A stretch of 39,486 nucleotides of DNA, taken from assembly GCA_938038205.1 (NCBI GenBank), contig CALHSA010000041.1, positions 1 through 39,486 of the forward strand, given 5' to 3'. Positions 31,786-39,449 of this stretch are shown piece by piece. Below the pieces are notes generated by a model. The model was not told the DNA's origin. It worked only from the letters and a program-made list of their open reading frames with translations, and did not search any database. The stretch's first letter is position 1; each line of letters opens with the position of its first letter. This DNA is from an uncultured bacterium. GTDB taxonomy: Bacteria > Bdellovibrionota_C > UBA2361 > JANWWW01. The translations under genes and the position numbers were made by a program.

Positions 31786-32820
31786 ATGGTCCGTACCTAT
31801 TTTATACTAGGTTTAAGTGGCGTTGAATTAAAGTCCTGGGAAAAAAATCTACTATCGCATCTTAAACCTATTGGAGTAATCTTGTTCTCACGTAATTTTG
31901 ATGATTCAAAGTTTTGGCACAGATGGTACTTAAAACTTGTAGAGTCAATTCTAAAAGAGATTGGCTCAAATGAACTCATTCTTTGCATTGACCATGAAGG
32001 AGGAAGAGTGCATAGATTTCCTAAATTGGTAACTCACTTTCCCCCAGCGAGAGATTATGTTAATTACACCTTTGAAGTTGGTAAACAAATGGGTAGAGAA
32101 CTTAGGCAGCTTGGTTTTAATTTAAATTTCGCTCCATGCGTTGATGTTTTGACAAACTTAGATAGTATTGTGATTGGAGATAGAGCTTTCTCATCAAACC
32201 CAGATGAAGTAATACCTGCAGCAACAACATTTCTCAAAGGATTAGAATCTGAGGGAGTGTTCGGCTGTTATAAGCATTTTCCGGGCCATGGAGCTACTAA
32301 GCTTGACTCTCACTTTGAGCTGCCAAAAGTAAATTTAAATTTTAGAACTCTGAGAAAGATTCACCTGAAACCGTATTATAAATTACCCTCTAACCTTCGC
32401 TTTATAATGACTGCTCATATTCTTTATCCAAATTTATCCTCAGAAATAGCTACAATGTCTGAGTTTTTTTTAAAAAAAATTTTACGTGAGAAGATTGGTT
32501 ATAAAGGTTTCATAGTTTCAGATGATATTGAGATGAAGGCGCTAGAGAGTTATTGGATCAAAGGTGAGGATTTTATAAAACGGTTGAAGGGATCTGGTTG
32601 CGATATTGTACTTGTATCCAATAATAACTGGATTTTTAGATCCACATTTGAGAAAATTATAATTGATAAACAAATCAATCAATTTGTTTTCGATGCTCAA
32701 AAATTGCATCAGTTTAAAGTTAGCTTGCAAAAAGACCTAGATTTACAGGTTTTTGAAGATGGAAAACGGTTACTTGAAAAGATTAAAATCAAAAGCGAAA
32801 CGCCTGCTGCTAGCTCTTAA
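31786..32820 (+). CDS. nagZ: beta-N-acetylhexosaminidase (GH3, NagZ)
   Basis: NagZ removes GlcNAc from GlcNAc-anhydroMurNAc peptides during cell wall recycling in the cytoplasm. The 344 residues have CIDHEGGRVHRF (67-78), YKHFPGHGATKLDSH (162-176, with the mobile-loop His176 of the catalytic Asp-His pair) and IVSDDIEMKAL (243-253), whose SDD carries the nucleophile. No signal peptide is present, in line with the cytosolic recycling enzyme rather than a secreted glucosidase. The 3' end overlaps nth by 62 bases. Cytosolic NagZ products can induce AmpC-type beta-lactamases in other bacteria; no such gene is seen here. Confidence 0.92.
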   Translation: MVRTYFILGLSGVELKSWEKNLLSHLKPIGVILFSRNFDDSKFWHRWYLKLVESILKEIGSNELILCIDHEGGRVHRFPKLVTHFPPARDYVNYTFEVGKQMGRELRQLGFNLNFAPCVDVLTNLDSIVIGDRAFSSNPDEVIPAATTFLKGLESEGVFGCYKHFPGHGATKLDSHFELPKVNLNFRTLRKIHLKPYYKLPSNLRFIMTAHILYPNLSSEIATMSEFFLKKILREKIGYKGFIVSDDIEMKALESYWIKGEDFIKRLKGSGCDIVLVSNNNWIFRSTFEKIIIDKQINQFVFDAQKLHQFKVSLQKDLDLQVFEDGKRLLEKIKIKSETPAASS

Positions 32821-33400
32821 AGCTAGATATCCATTAAGATCTGGTCTCAATTTCAAAAACAATTACCAACTGTTCGTAGCCGTTATTTTATCTGCCCAAT
32901 GCTCGGATAAGAAGGTAAATGAGGTTACAAGGGCTTTTTTTAAAGTTTATCCTAACTTTAAAAAACTTGCAGAGGCAAAAATCGAGGATGTTGAGAGATT
33001 GCTTAATCAAATTAATTACTTCAAGACAAAATCAAAAAACTTAATAAAAGCAGCAAAAATACTTTCCAGAAGAAAATTTCCGTTGAATTACGATGAACTA
33101 ATAAAGCTTCCTGGAGTCGGAGATAAAACCGCTCAAGTGATCTTAGCTTGTAATGGAATTCCTAGTTTTCCCGTTGATACCCATGTTGCAAGAGTTTCCA
33201 GAAGATTGGGCTTGAGCGAAGCAAAAGCTAGAGAAAAAATTTCGATGGATTTAAAGAGAATTTTTCCAAAGGAGGATTGGATTAATTTACATCATGCTTT
33301 AATTTGGCATGGAAGGGAGATATGCAAGTCAGGTAGACCAAAATGTAATGAATGTGTAATATCTAAACTTTGCCAAACTGCATATGAATATCGAAAGTGA
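32759..33400 (+). CDS. nth: endonuclease III
   Basis: A DNA glycosylase/AP lyase for oxidised pyrimidines. The 213-residue protein has the helix-hairpin-helix LPGVGDKTAQVIL with catalytic Lys123, the catalytic Asp140 in FPVDTHVARV, and a C-terminal 4Fe-4S loop C-x6-C-x2-C-x5-C (Cys189, 196, 199, 205). I chose the ATG at 32759 (MENGYLKRLK); a TTG two codons upstream is possible. It lies inside the end of nagZ and overlaps prfC by 17 bases, so nagZ, nth and prfC form a tightly overlapping operon. Confidence 0.95.
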   Translation: MENGYLKRLKSKAKRLLLALKARYPLRSGLNFKNNYQLFVAVILSAQCSDKKVNEVTRAFFKVYPNFKKLAEAKIEDVERLLNQINYFKTKSKNLIKAAKILSRRKFPLNYDELIKLPGVGDKTAQVILACNGIPSFPVDTHVARVSRRLGLSEAKAREKISMDLKRIFPKEDWINLHHALIWHGREICKSGRPKCNECVISKLCQTAYEYRK

Positions 33401-34856
33401 GGTAAAAAAAAGAAGAACCTTCGCAATAATATCTCACCCTGATGCTGGAAAAACAACTTTAACTGAACAGATTTTAAAAGCATCAGGTTATATTCGAGTT
33501 GCAGGCATGGTAAGAGCAAAGAAATCGGGTAAATTTACCATATCTGATTGGATGGATATTGAAAAAGAGAGAGGGATTAGTGTTAGTTCAAGCGCTATTC
33601 GGGTTGAGTATGGGGGCAGAGTGATCAATATTTTAGATACCCCAGGACATGAGGATTTTTCTGAAGATACTTTAAGAACGCTTTTGGCAGCTGACTTTGC
33701 AGTTATGGTAATAGATTCCTCTAAGGGAGTTGAAACACAGACAATAAAATTATTTGAAGTATGCTCAATTCGGGGAATACCAATAATTACCTTCATGAAT
33801 AAATTAGATCTTCCTTCCAAAGATTTTCTTGAGCTTATAGATGAGATAAATAAAGTTTTAGGTATCCAAGCAGCCTGTTACAATTATCCGTCAGGATCTG
33901 GAGTAGATTTTGTTGGAGTTTATAATGATTTTAATGAAAATTTATCACAAGAAATTAAAGATCTCTTTGAGCTTACAGACAAGCCAAATATAGAAAAATT
34001 CCTAAAAGGTGAGCAAACTCTTATTTTCTGGGGTTCAGCAATAAAAAATATCGGAGTCCAAGAATTATTTCAGTTCCTCATAAACTCTGAATTATTTCCA
34101 CAGCCCCAAAAGCTAATTATTGATGGTAAAGAAACCTTGATCAATCCCTTTCACTCAGAGTTTGTAGGATTTGTTTTTAAAATTCAATCAAACATTGATA
34201 AAAATTATAGGTCTCGAACCGTTTTTGCTAAAATCCTCTCTGGAAAATTAGATAGGCAAGAATCTTATTTTGTTCCAAGGAAACAGCAATTTATAAAAGC
34301 ATCTCGATTGTACTCCATGTTTGGTCAGAGAATGGAAACATTGGATGTATCCTTTGCAGGCGATGTTATTGGACTTAGCTCAGGTGATGATATAAAGCTT
34401 GGTGATGTAATAACTGATACTAGGAAAGACATTAAATACCCTGGTTTTCCAACATTTGCTCCTCAAGTCTTCGCGCTAATTTCAGCGCCCAGTCCCTCAT
34501 CTAGAAAAGCTTTCGATAAGGCGATACAGTTCTACACAGATGAATCGCTTATTCAGAGTTTTGTTGATATTGAAACAGGGCAAACGGTATTCGGAGCGGT
34601 AGGTAAACTTCAGTTTGATGTAGTTGAGGCTCGAATGCAGAAAGAATTTAACATCCAGATAAAAATTGAATACCTTCCTTTTAAACACTCAGTTTTTTGT
34701 TCATTAAATCAGGATCTAAGCAAAATAAATTTACCATCAGGTTGCAAAATCTTCAGAGGAAAGGATCGCTATGTTATCGCTTTTATCGAAGCCTGGCAAG
34801 AGAGATACTTTAAATCTAACAATCCAATAAAAACCGAGGCGTTAATCCTTACCTAA
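33384..34856 (+). CDS. prfC: peptide chain release factor 3
   Basis: RF3 is the GTPase that recycles RF1/RF2 after peptide release. The 490 residues begin with RRTFAIISHPDAGKTTLTEQIL (G1), SDWMDIEKERGISVSSS (G2 region), LDTPGHEDFSEDTLRTL (G3) and FMNKLD (G4). ISHPDAGKTT and SDWM..E..RGISV are RF3-specific within the EF-G-like family. Domain II follows, with FAPQVFALISAPSPSSRKAF near the start of domain III. It is about 35-40 residues shorter than E. coli RF3 (529), the difference lying towards the C-terminus. The start is an ATG inside the nth 3' end. Confidence 0.94.
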   Translation: MNIESEVKKRRTFAIISHPDAGKTTLTEQILKASGYIRVAGMVRAKKSGKFTISDWMDIEKERGISVSSSAIRVEYGGRVINILDTPGHEDFSEDTLRTLLAADFAVMVIDSSKGVETQTIKLFEVCSIRGIPIITFMNKLDLPSKDFLELIDEINKVLGIQAACYNYPSGSGVDFVGVYNDFNENLSQEIKDLFELTDKPNIEKFLKGEQTLIFWGSAIKNIGVQELFQFLINSELFPQPQKLIIDGKETLINPFHSEFVGFVFKIQSNIDKNYRSRTVFAKILSGKLDRQESYFVPRKQQFIKASRLYSMFGQRMETLDVSFAGDVIGLSSGDDIKLGDVITDTRKDIKYPGFPTFAPQVFALISAPSPSSRKAFDKAIQFYTDESLIQSFVDIETGQTVFGAVGKLQFDVVEARMQKEFNIQIKIEYLPFKHSVFCSLNQDLSKINLPSGCKIFRGKDRYVIAFIEAWQERYFKSNNPIKTEALILT

Positions 34857-34887
34857 TCTTGAAAAATTTAGTCAAGATTGTTATCCT
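34855..34887 (+). promoter_or_regulatory. sufC promoter with overlapping inverted repeat
   Basis: TTGAAA (34859-34864), 17 nt, TATCCT (34882-34887), then 6 nt to the sufC ATG. An exact 8-bp inverted repeat, AATCTTGA (34855-34862) and TCAAGATT (34872-34879), covers the -35 box and spacer. It could be an operator for an Fe-S-responsive regulator, or the terminator of prfC, since a T-rich tract (CCTTTTTTC) follows a few bases later. Both readings are possible; the overlap with the -35 favours the first. Confidence 0.5.
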
Positions 34888-34893
34888 TTTTTC

Positions 34894-35634
34894 ATGACTC
34901 CCCTGTTGGAAATATCAAATTTAAGGATAAGTGTTAATGATAAGCCTATTCTGAACGGTATATCTTTAAACGTTCACCAAGGTCAAATTGTTGCGATTAT
35001 GGGTCCAAATGGTAGCGGAAAATCAACTTTAGCCAAAACAATCATGGGATCACCAGAGGTAAAAGTAGATCAGGGTACGATACTTTTTGAGGGAGAGAAT
35101 ATAACAGAACTTGATGTTACTGATAGAGCTAAGCTGGGTATTTTTTTAGCTTTTCAATACCCTCAAGAGATTCCCGGAGTTAATATGCGTTACTTCCTTA
35201 AATCAGCTTATGAAGCTAGATTTGGAAAAAAAATTGACCAACTAGAGTTTAAATCCCTACTCTCTGATGCATTAAAAAAATTAGATTTAGACAGCTCCTT
35301 TGTTCAGAGGAATTTGAATTATGGCTTTTCAGGCGGTGAGAAAAAGAAAAGTGAAATCCTACAGCTACTACTCTTAAAACCAAAATTGGCTATCTTAGAT
35401 GAAACTGACAGTGGTTTAGATATTGACTCACTAAAATCAGTTGCTCAATCAGTTACGCTTCTAAAGCAATCAAATCCTGAAATGGCTTGCTTAATCATAA
35501 CGCACTATGAGCGAATACTTGAATATTTGATTCCTGATAAAGTTTATATAATGAAAAACGGGTACATTTCTGCGGAGGGTGATATTAATTTGGTAAATCA
35601 GATCTTAGAGCATGGTTATGCGTGCTTTTCTTAA
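34894..35634 (+). CDS. sufC: Fe-S cluster assembly ATPase SufC
   Basis: SufC is the ABC-type ATPase of the SufBCD scaffold. The 246 residues include Walker A GPNGSGKST, FQYPQEIPGV in the Q loop (the Suf-specific AFQYPxEIPGV), the signature FSGGEKKKSEILQ and Walker B AILDETDSGLDID. The ExDSGLD form is typical of SufC. sufD follows after 6 bases. sufB, sufS and sufE are not adjacent, so the cluster is split. Confidence 0.95.
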   Translation: MTPLLEISNLRISVNDKPILNGISLNVHQGQIVAIMGPNGSGKSTLAKTIMGSPEVKVDQGTILFEGENITELDVTDRAKLGIFLAFQYPQEIPGVNMRYFLKSAYEARFGKKIDQLEFKSLLSDALKKLDLDSSFVQRNLNYGFSGGEKKKSEILQLLLLKPKLAILDETDSGLDIDSLKSVAQSVTLLKQSNPEMACLIITHYERILEYLIPDKVYIMKNGYISAEGDINLVNQILEHGYACFS

Positions 35635-35640
35635 AAGGAC

Positions 35641-36579
35641 ATGAGCTTGATTGAAGAGATATCTCAAGAACTATACACTGATGAATCGTGGGTTGGGGTA
35701 AGCTCAAAGAGTTTTATTCAAACAGTTACGAGTAATATTGGTGAATATGTTATCGATTCAAACATCAAGTCAAGATTAAATACTTATGATAGTATTGAGA
35801 GGTACCTTGCTAGCAACTTACAGATTAACGGCGCAATAAAGGAAGTTAATTTTTCTCCTCGAAATTCGTATTATAACCTAAAATCTTTTGAGATTAATAA
35901 ATTAGAAACAACCACTTTCTTTTGTAAAGAACCTTCATCATTTTGGATTGATTTAGATATAGATCAAGATACAGAGTTTTTACTTAATGTCGAAAATGAT
36001 TCGGTTTTATTTTTAAAAATAAATATCGAGATATTTGATAAAGCCAGAGTAAATTTTGGAATATTAATAAACAATAACTCTGGAGAATGTAGGGTAAACT
36101 TATGCACTAATTTTAGGCAACCTAAGAGTGAGGTTTTTGTAACAATACTCTCTAAAAACTCAGGAAAACTATCAATTTGTAACAGGCAATTACATCCATT
36201 TGAGGGATGTAAATCGGACTCTCTTTTTAAGTTTTTGGGCTTGGAATCTAGCTATACTCATTTTTGGGGTTTGATTGAGATAATGAGTGAGGCTCAGAAC
36301 TCTGATGCCTATCAACTAGCTAGGGCTATGTTGATAGGGCAGGAGGCCTCCGGAAATCTTATTCCAAACTTAAAGATAGGTGCTAATCAGGTTCGTTGCA
36401 CTCATGGGGCATCCTTCTCTACCATCAACCCGAATGACATTTTTTATTTAAGATCTAGAGGTTTCAGTCTTTCTGAGAGTGTTAAATTTTTAACTGACGG
36501 TTTTCTTTTGGAAGGAGTCAGTAGATTACCTGAAAAATTTCACAACCCTGTTGAAAATTTTGTATTATCCTTGAAATGA
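35641..36579 (+). CDS. sufD: SufD-like Fe-S scaffold component (SufB/SufD family)
   Basis: The 312 residues are a short SufB/SufD-family protein. The C-terminal core motif is clear: LIPNLKIGANQVRCTHGASFSTINPNDIFYLRSRGFSLSESVKFL, with His255 in the CTHGAS motif corresponding to the cluster-site His of SufD (family HGAt.g.ld...lFYl.sRGl...eA...l). The beta-helix region before it is divergent, and the N-terminal domain is shortened compared with E. coli SufD (423). It follows sufC by 6 bases and overlaps the Rieske gene by 4. I call it SufD rather than SufB because the protein is short and a second member of the family is not adjacent, so the SufB assignment remains open. Confidence 0.82.
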   Translation: MSLIEEISQELYTDESWVGVSSKSFIQTVTSNIGEYVIDSNIKSRLNTYDSIERYLASNLQINGAIKEVNFSPRNSYYNLKSFEINKLETTTFFCKEPSSFWIDLDIDQDTEFLLNVENDSVLFLKINIEIFDKARVNFGILINNNSGECRVNLCTNFRQPKSEVFVTILSKNSGKLSICNRQLHPFEGCKSDSLFKFLGLESSYTHFWGLIEIMSEAQNSDAYQLARAMLIGQEASGNLIPNLKIGANQVRCTHGASFSTINPNDIFYLRSRGFSLSESVKFLTDGFLLEGVSRLPEKFHNPVENFVLSLK

Positions 36580-36893
36580 GAATTAGTTTGGGTAAGCTTG
36601 AAAATTTTCAACGAGAAGGAATTCATAGAGTTTTTGTAAATGGACTTGATTTGATATTAATAAAAAAAAATGGAGAATTTTTTTGTTTAGAGAATAGATG
36701 CTCTCATGAAGACTTCCCTTTGGAGGATGGGGATCTTGATGAACACAATGGAGTAAGCTGCGTTGTATGTCCTGCTCATGGAGCAAAGTTTAGCTTTTCT
36801 GGACAAGCACTCACACTGCCTGCGGTTGAGAACATCAAATCATACAAGATTGAAATAGCTGAAGGAGAGGTTTTTGCAACACTTAATGAGTAA
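36576..36893 (+). CDS. Rieske 2Fe-2S ferredoxin
   Basis: The 105-residue protein is a free Rieske domain: ENRCSHEDFPLEDG (Cys42, His44) and VVCPAHGAKFSFSG (Cys65, His68) ligate the 2Fe-2S cluster. It resembles the small ferredoxins annotated as non-haem iron oxygenase components, but a gene of this type is often found at the end of suf operons. The start overlaps the sufD stop by 4 bases (ATGA), indicating coupling, so a role in electron supply for Fe-S assembly is inferred. Confidence 0.9.
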   Translation: MRISLGKLENFQREGIHRVFVNGLDLILIKKNGEFFCLENRCSHEDFPLEDGDLDEHNGVSCVVCPAHGAKFSFSGQALTLPAVENIKSYKIEIAEGEVFATLNE

Positions 36894-36899
36894 TTTAGT

Positions 36900-36929
36900 T
36901 TGAATATTTTTTTTTAAATTTAGTACACT
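36900..36929 (+). promoter_or_regulatory. putative trigger factor promoter
   Basis: TTGAAT (36900-36905), 18 nt, TACACT (36924-36929), then 7 nt to the GTG start at 36937. An in-frame stop (TAA, 36931-36933) just before the GTG excludes an earlier start. The arrangement predicts a leaderless mRNA starting on GTG. Confidence 0.5.
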
Positions 36930-36936
36930 TTAATCA

Positions 36937-38154
36937 GTGAGTGAAGAAAAAAAGCTTCAATTTAGGCTTCCTAAAGAAGAGATTGAACAGCTTGTTGAAG
37001 AGCAACTTAGAGAAAAAGCCAGGACATCAAATATTAGAGGCTTCAGGCCAGGTAAAGCACCCTTGGAATTTATACGAAAGAAATACTATGCATCAACATT
37101 TGATTCAGTAACGCGGGATAAATTAATTGACCTCGTTGATTCTTATAGAAAAAACGAGAAGCTGGCAGGTGTTGTTCCGACAGATGTTGTTTACCAAGTG
37201 GTTGAAAATGATGTTATCTGTGATGTTACAGTGATTCCTTTAGTTGGTATTGATATTCAAAAATTTGAGACTAAACTTCTGGAAGAGGAGTTAGAGCTAT
37301 CTCAATGGAGTGCCCTAGATGACGAGAAAATAAACGATGTTTTGCAAGCCGTTCAAGAAGCTTTCTCATATCACTCCTTGAATAAAATTAAAGACAAAGT
37401 AGATTCAGAGTGTGATTTGCTTATGGCTATTAAGAAGCCCATTGAAATTAATTTGCTTGTAAGAAACTTATCTTTTGATCAGTATGCTAATAAAATTTTC
37501 AGTGAGCTTAATGGGAAAGCAGTGGGAGATAAAATATCATTAACTCATACTTATGCAGATAGAGAGTTTGAATTTGAGTTAGAAATAACTCAGATTAGAG
37601 ATGTAATGAAAGGAGATCCTCAACAAAATCTTGACTCTCAGAAAATCAAGGAAACGCTAAACAAATATATAGAGGATTTAAATGCATCAGTAAAATTTGA
37701 GACCATCAAATCAAAAATAATGCTAATAGCTTTATCAGATGAGGATTTTAAAAACTCATTCAAAGAGATTAACAAGCATTTACAAATAACTGACCCTGGC
37801 GCTATTGAAAAAATAATTTTCTCTTATATTTTTGAAGCGCAGAATCTTACCTTTACGGATGAAGAGTTTAAACAAGAGCTGGTTCAATTTTTTATCCGAT
37901 CAGGCGTTAATCCGTCTTCTATTCCTCCATCTGAGTTTAATTTAATCCGAGAGAATATTTTAGCTTCACTTAAAACTTCCAAAGTTATAGATCATTATTC
38001 AGGAAAAATCAGATTTAAAATAATTCCAGAGAGTGCATCGATAGATCTTTACTTATCTTTACTTAAAATCCATACTCTGAAAATGATTTTTGACCGAATC
38101 TGTTCGCAAATAATAAATCTAGAGTTGACCTCGAGTAATCAAAAATCTGACTAG
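36937..38154 (+). CDS. tig: trigger factor, degenerate form
   Basis: Trigger factor is the ribosome-bound chaperone at the peptide exit. The 405 residues contain the ribosome-docking signature GFRPGKAP (35-42), preceded by KEEIEQLVEEQLREKARTSNIR. The N-terminus is short: the protein starts about ten residues later than usual. The middle FKBP-type domain (about 140-225) is much degraded, and I see none of the usual F..G...PGF motif. The long helical C-terminal domain that forms the chaperone arms is present. It was probably retained for holding nascent chains without prolyl isomerase activity. The 3' end overlaps tsf by 4 bases. clpP and clpX, its frequent neighbours, are absent. Confidence 0.85.
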   Translation: MSEEKKLQFRLPKEEIEQLVEEQLREKARTSNIRGFRPGKAPLEFIRKKYYASTFDSVTRDKLIDLVDSYRKNEKLAGVVPTDVVYQVVENDVICDVTVIPLVGIDIQKFETKLLEEELELSQWSALDDEKINDVLQAVQEAFSYHSLNKIKDKVDSECDLLMAIKKPIEINLLVRNLSFDQYANKIFSELNGKAVGDKISLTHTYADREFEFELEITQIRDVMKGDPQQNLDSQKIKETLNKYIEDLNASVKFETIKSKIMLIALSDEDFKNSFKEINKHLQITDPGAIEKIIFSYIFEAQNLTFTDEEFKQELVQFFIRSGVNPSSIPPSEFNLIRENILASLKTSKVIDHYSGKIRFKIIPESASIDLYLSLLKIHTLKMIFDRICSQIINLELTSSNQKSD

Positions 38155-38744
38155 ATTTTTACTTCACCTACCTCAAACCGCATAAAACGAGAGATTTTAA
38201 TGTTTTCTCCAAATTTTGCACTCGAATTAGCTAAAAACTCTCGAACTTTAATAGACGTATCTTTGATATAAACTTGTTCAAGTAAGCAAACATCGGCAAA
38301 AAAAGAGTTAAGTTTGCCTTCCGCAATTTTTTCAAACTTGTCTTCAGGTACATCTGAGTATTGAGCTTTAATTATCTCAATCTCTTTATCAATAACTTCT
38401 GTTGGAACATCTTCTCTGGTTATGTACCTTGGCCTCATTGCTGCAACTTGCATAGCCAGCTCTCTAGCTAAGTTTTTAAACTCTTCGTTTTTAGCAACAA
38501 AATCTGTTTCACAGTTCAATTCAACTACAGCACAAATTTTATCACCTGGATGAACATAAACTCCTAAAGTCCCCTCTGATGCAGACCTTACTGATCTCTT
38601 TTCAAGATCTTTCAAACCTTTTTTTCTCAGAATTTCAATTGCCTTTTTTATATCTCCACCACTTTCCTCTAATGCGTTTTTACAATCAGTAATTCCTGCT
38701 CCAGTAATCTCCCGTAACTGCTTAATTAACGAAACATCAACCAT
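38151..38744 (-). CDS. tsf: elongation factor Ts
   Basis: EF-Ts recycles EF-Tu by nucleotide exchange. The protein is the short 197-residue type. It has the N-terminal UBA-like domain (LIKQLREITGAGITDCKNALEESGGDIKKAIEILRKKG) and the TDFVA core ELNCETDFVAKNEEF (about 74-88), with the C-terminal core reduced as in Thermus-like EF-Ts. The usual upstream rpsB and downstream pyrH/frr are missing; a small lipoprotein gene lies upstream instead. The promoter is minus-strand TAAAAT (38751-38756), 6 nt before the ATG. Confidence 0.95.
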   Translation of the reverse strand: MVDVSLIKQLREITGAGITDCKNALEESGGDIKKAIEILRKKGLKDLEKRSVRSASEGTLGVYVHPGDKICAVVELNCETDFVAKNEEFKNLARELAMQVAAMRPRYITREDVPTEVIDKEIEIIKAQYSDVPEDKFEKIAEGKLNSFFADVCLLEQVYIKDTSIKVREFLANSSAKFGENIKISRFMRFEVGEVKI

Positions 38745-38750
38745 GCGGGT

Positions 38751-38756
38751 ATTTTA
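38751..38756 (-). promoter_or_regulatory. putative -10 element of tsf
   Basis: TAAAAT on the minus strand, 6 nt upstream of the tsf ATG, with TTTAAA at 17-nt spacing as a weak -35. There is no Shine-Dalgarno sequence, so the gene fits the leaderless pattern. Confidence 0.4.
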
Positions 38757-38783
38757 ACAGACTGAAGGATGAATTTAAATTAC

Positions 38784-38984
38784 TTACTCCATTTCTGTAA
38801 GGGTTTCTTCCGGAGTTACTGTTGGAGTTTTTGGTCGAGTTTTTGTTGGAGTAACTACAGTAACTGTGGAGGTTTTAGTTGGTGTTTCATCTACTCTACA
38901 GTTGGGGCAAAATTCATAATCCTCAGAGCAGGAATCAAGTCCAAGCAAAAATAGAACCATCAAAGCTAGCAAAAATTCTCTCAT
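38784..38984 (-). CDS. small Thr/Pro-rich predicted lipoprotein, 66 aa
   Basis: MREFLLALMVLFLLGLDSC is a plausible export signal ending in a Cys with Ser at -1 and Leu at -3; Asp at -2 is unusual for a lipobox. After a short acidic stretch (SEDYEFCPNC, two further Cys) the rest is Thr/Pro/Val-rich with loosely repeated TPTKT/TPTVTP units. Such tails are often extended wall- or membrane-linked stalks. TAAAAT lies 7 nt upstream of the ATG (38992-38997), supporting a real gene. No family is recognised. Confidence 0.6.
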   Translation of the reverse strand: MREFLLALMVLFLLGLDSCSEDYEFCPNCRVDETPTKTSTVTVVTPTKTRPKTPTVTPEETLTEME

Positions 38985-39104
38985 GCTTGCTATTTTATGA
39001 AGGATGAAGTTATATTGCTACTAAAAGACAACAAGCTTTTTTATTCTTGAGAATATTTATAACATCTATTCGATAGTATATATTTTAATTAATAAGCCAA
39101 ACTT

Positions 39105-39177
39105 GGGCCCATAGCTCAGTTGGGAGAGCGCAACATTCGCACTGTTGAGGTCAGCGGTTCGAATCCGCTTGGGTCCA
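39105..39177 (+). tRNA. tRNA-Ala (CGC)
   Basis: A 73-nt cloverleaf. Acceptor GGGCCCA pairs with TGGGTCC and includes the G3:U70 pair that defines tRNA-Ala; discriminator A at 39177. Anticodon stem CAACA/TGTTG with loop TTCGCAC gives anticodon CGC, reading GCG. T arm AGCGG-TTCGAAT-CCGCT. CCA is not encoded. A TGGT/ACCA mini-stem followed by seven T (about 39202-39234) downstream could be its terminator. Confidence 0.96.
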
Positions 39178-39265
39178 ATGTAATGGATTGAGCTGTTTGG
39201 ATGGTAATCCTTATAACCAGGCTGATTTTTTTGTAATATGAAAGTAATTTGAATTTAAAGATTAA

Positions 39266-39436
39266 TTAAATATTTTTGAGAATCGCTTCAAAGGGCATTT
39301 CAAAACGTTTCGGTCGAGGCAGATAAATATCTAGACCTGAGTTTGATGGTTTTTTGTTAGAAACCGATTTCTTAACCTCCCTCCCTTGATTATTTGGCTG
39401 TAAATTTCCTTTTCGAGAATCAACCCGATTTAACAT
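39266..39436 (-). CDS. small conserved-looking protein, 56 aa
   Basis: A 56-codon frame (MLNRVDSRKGNLQPNNQG..., ending in GLDIYLPRPKRFEMPFEAIL and a short tail). The first half is basic, Asn/Ser/Lys-rich and probably disordered; the second half is a plausible short binding motif. It has the best promoter match in the window and an AAAAAGG sequence 4 nt before the ATG, so it is probably expressed. No family is recognised. It may be a small regulator or adaptor. Confidence 0.6.
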   Translation of the reverse strand: MLNRVDSRKGNLQPNNQGREVKKSVSNKKPSNSGLDIYLPRPKRFEMPFEAILKNI

Positions 39437-39449
39437 AGAACCTTTTTCT

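Noticed and set aside
33488-33820. 110-codon minus-strand ORF inside prfC
   Set aside because: Antisense to the most conserved part of RF3; the peptide has no family resemblance.
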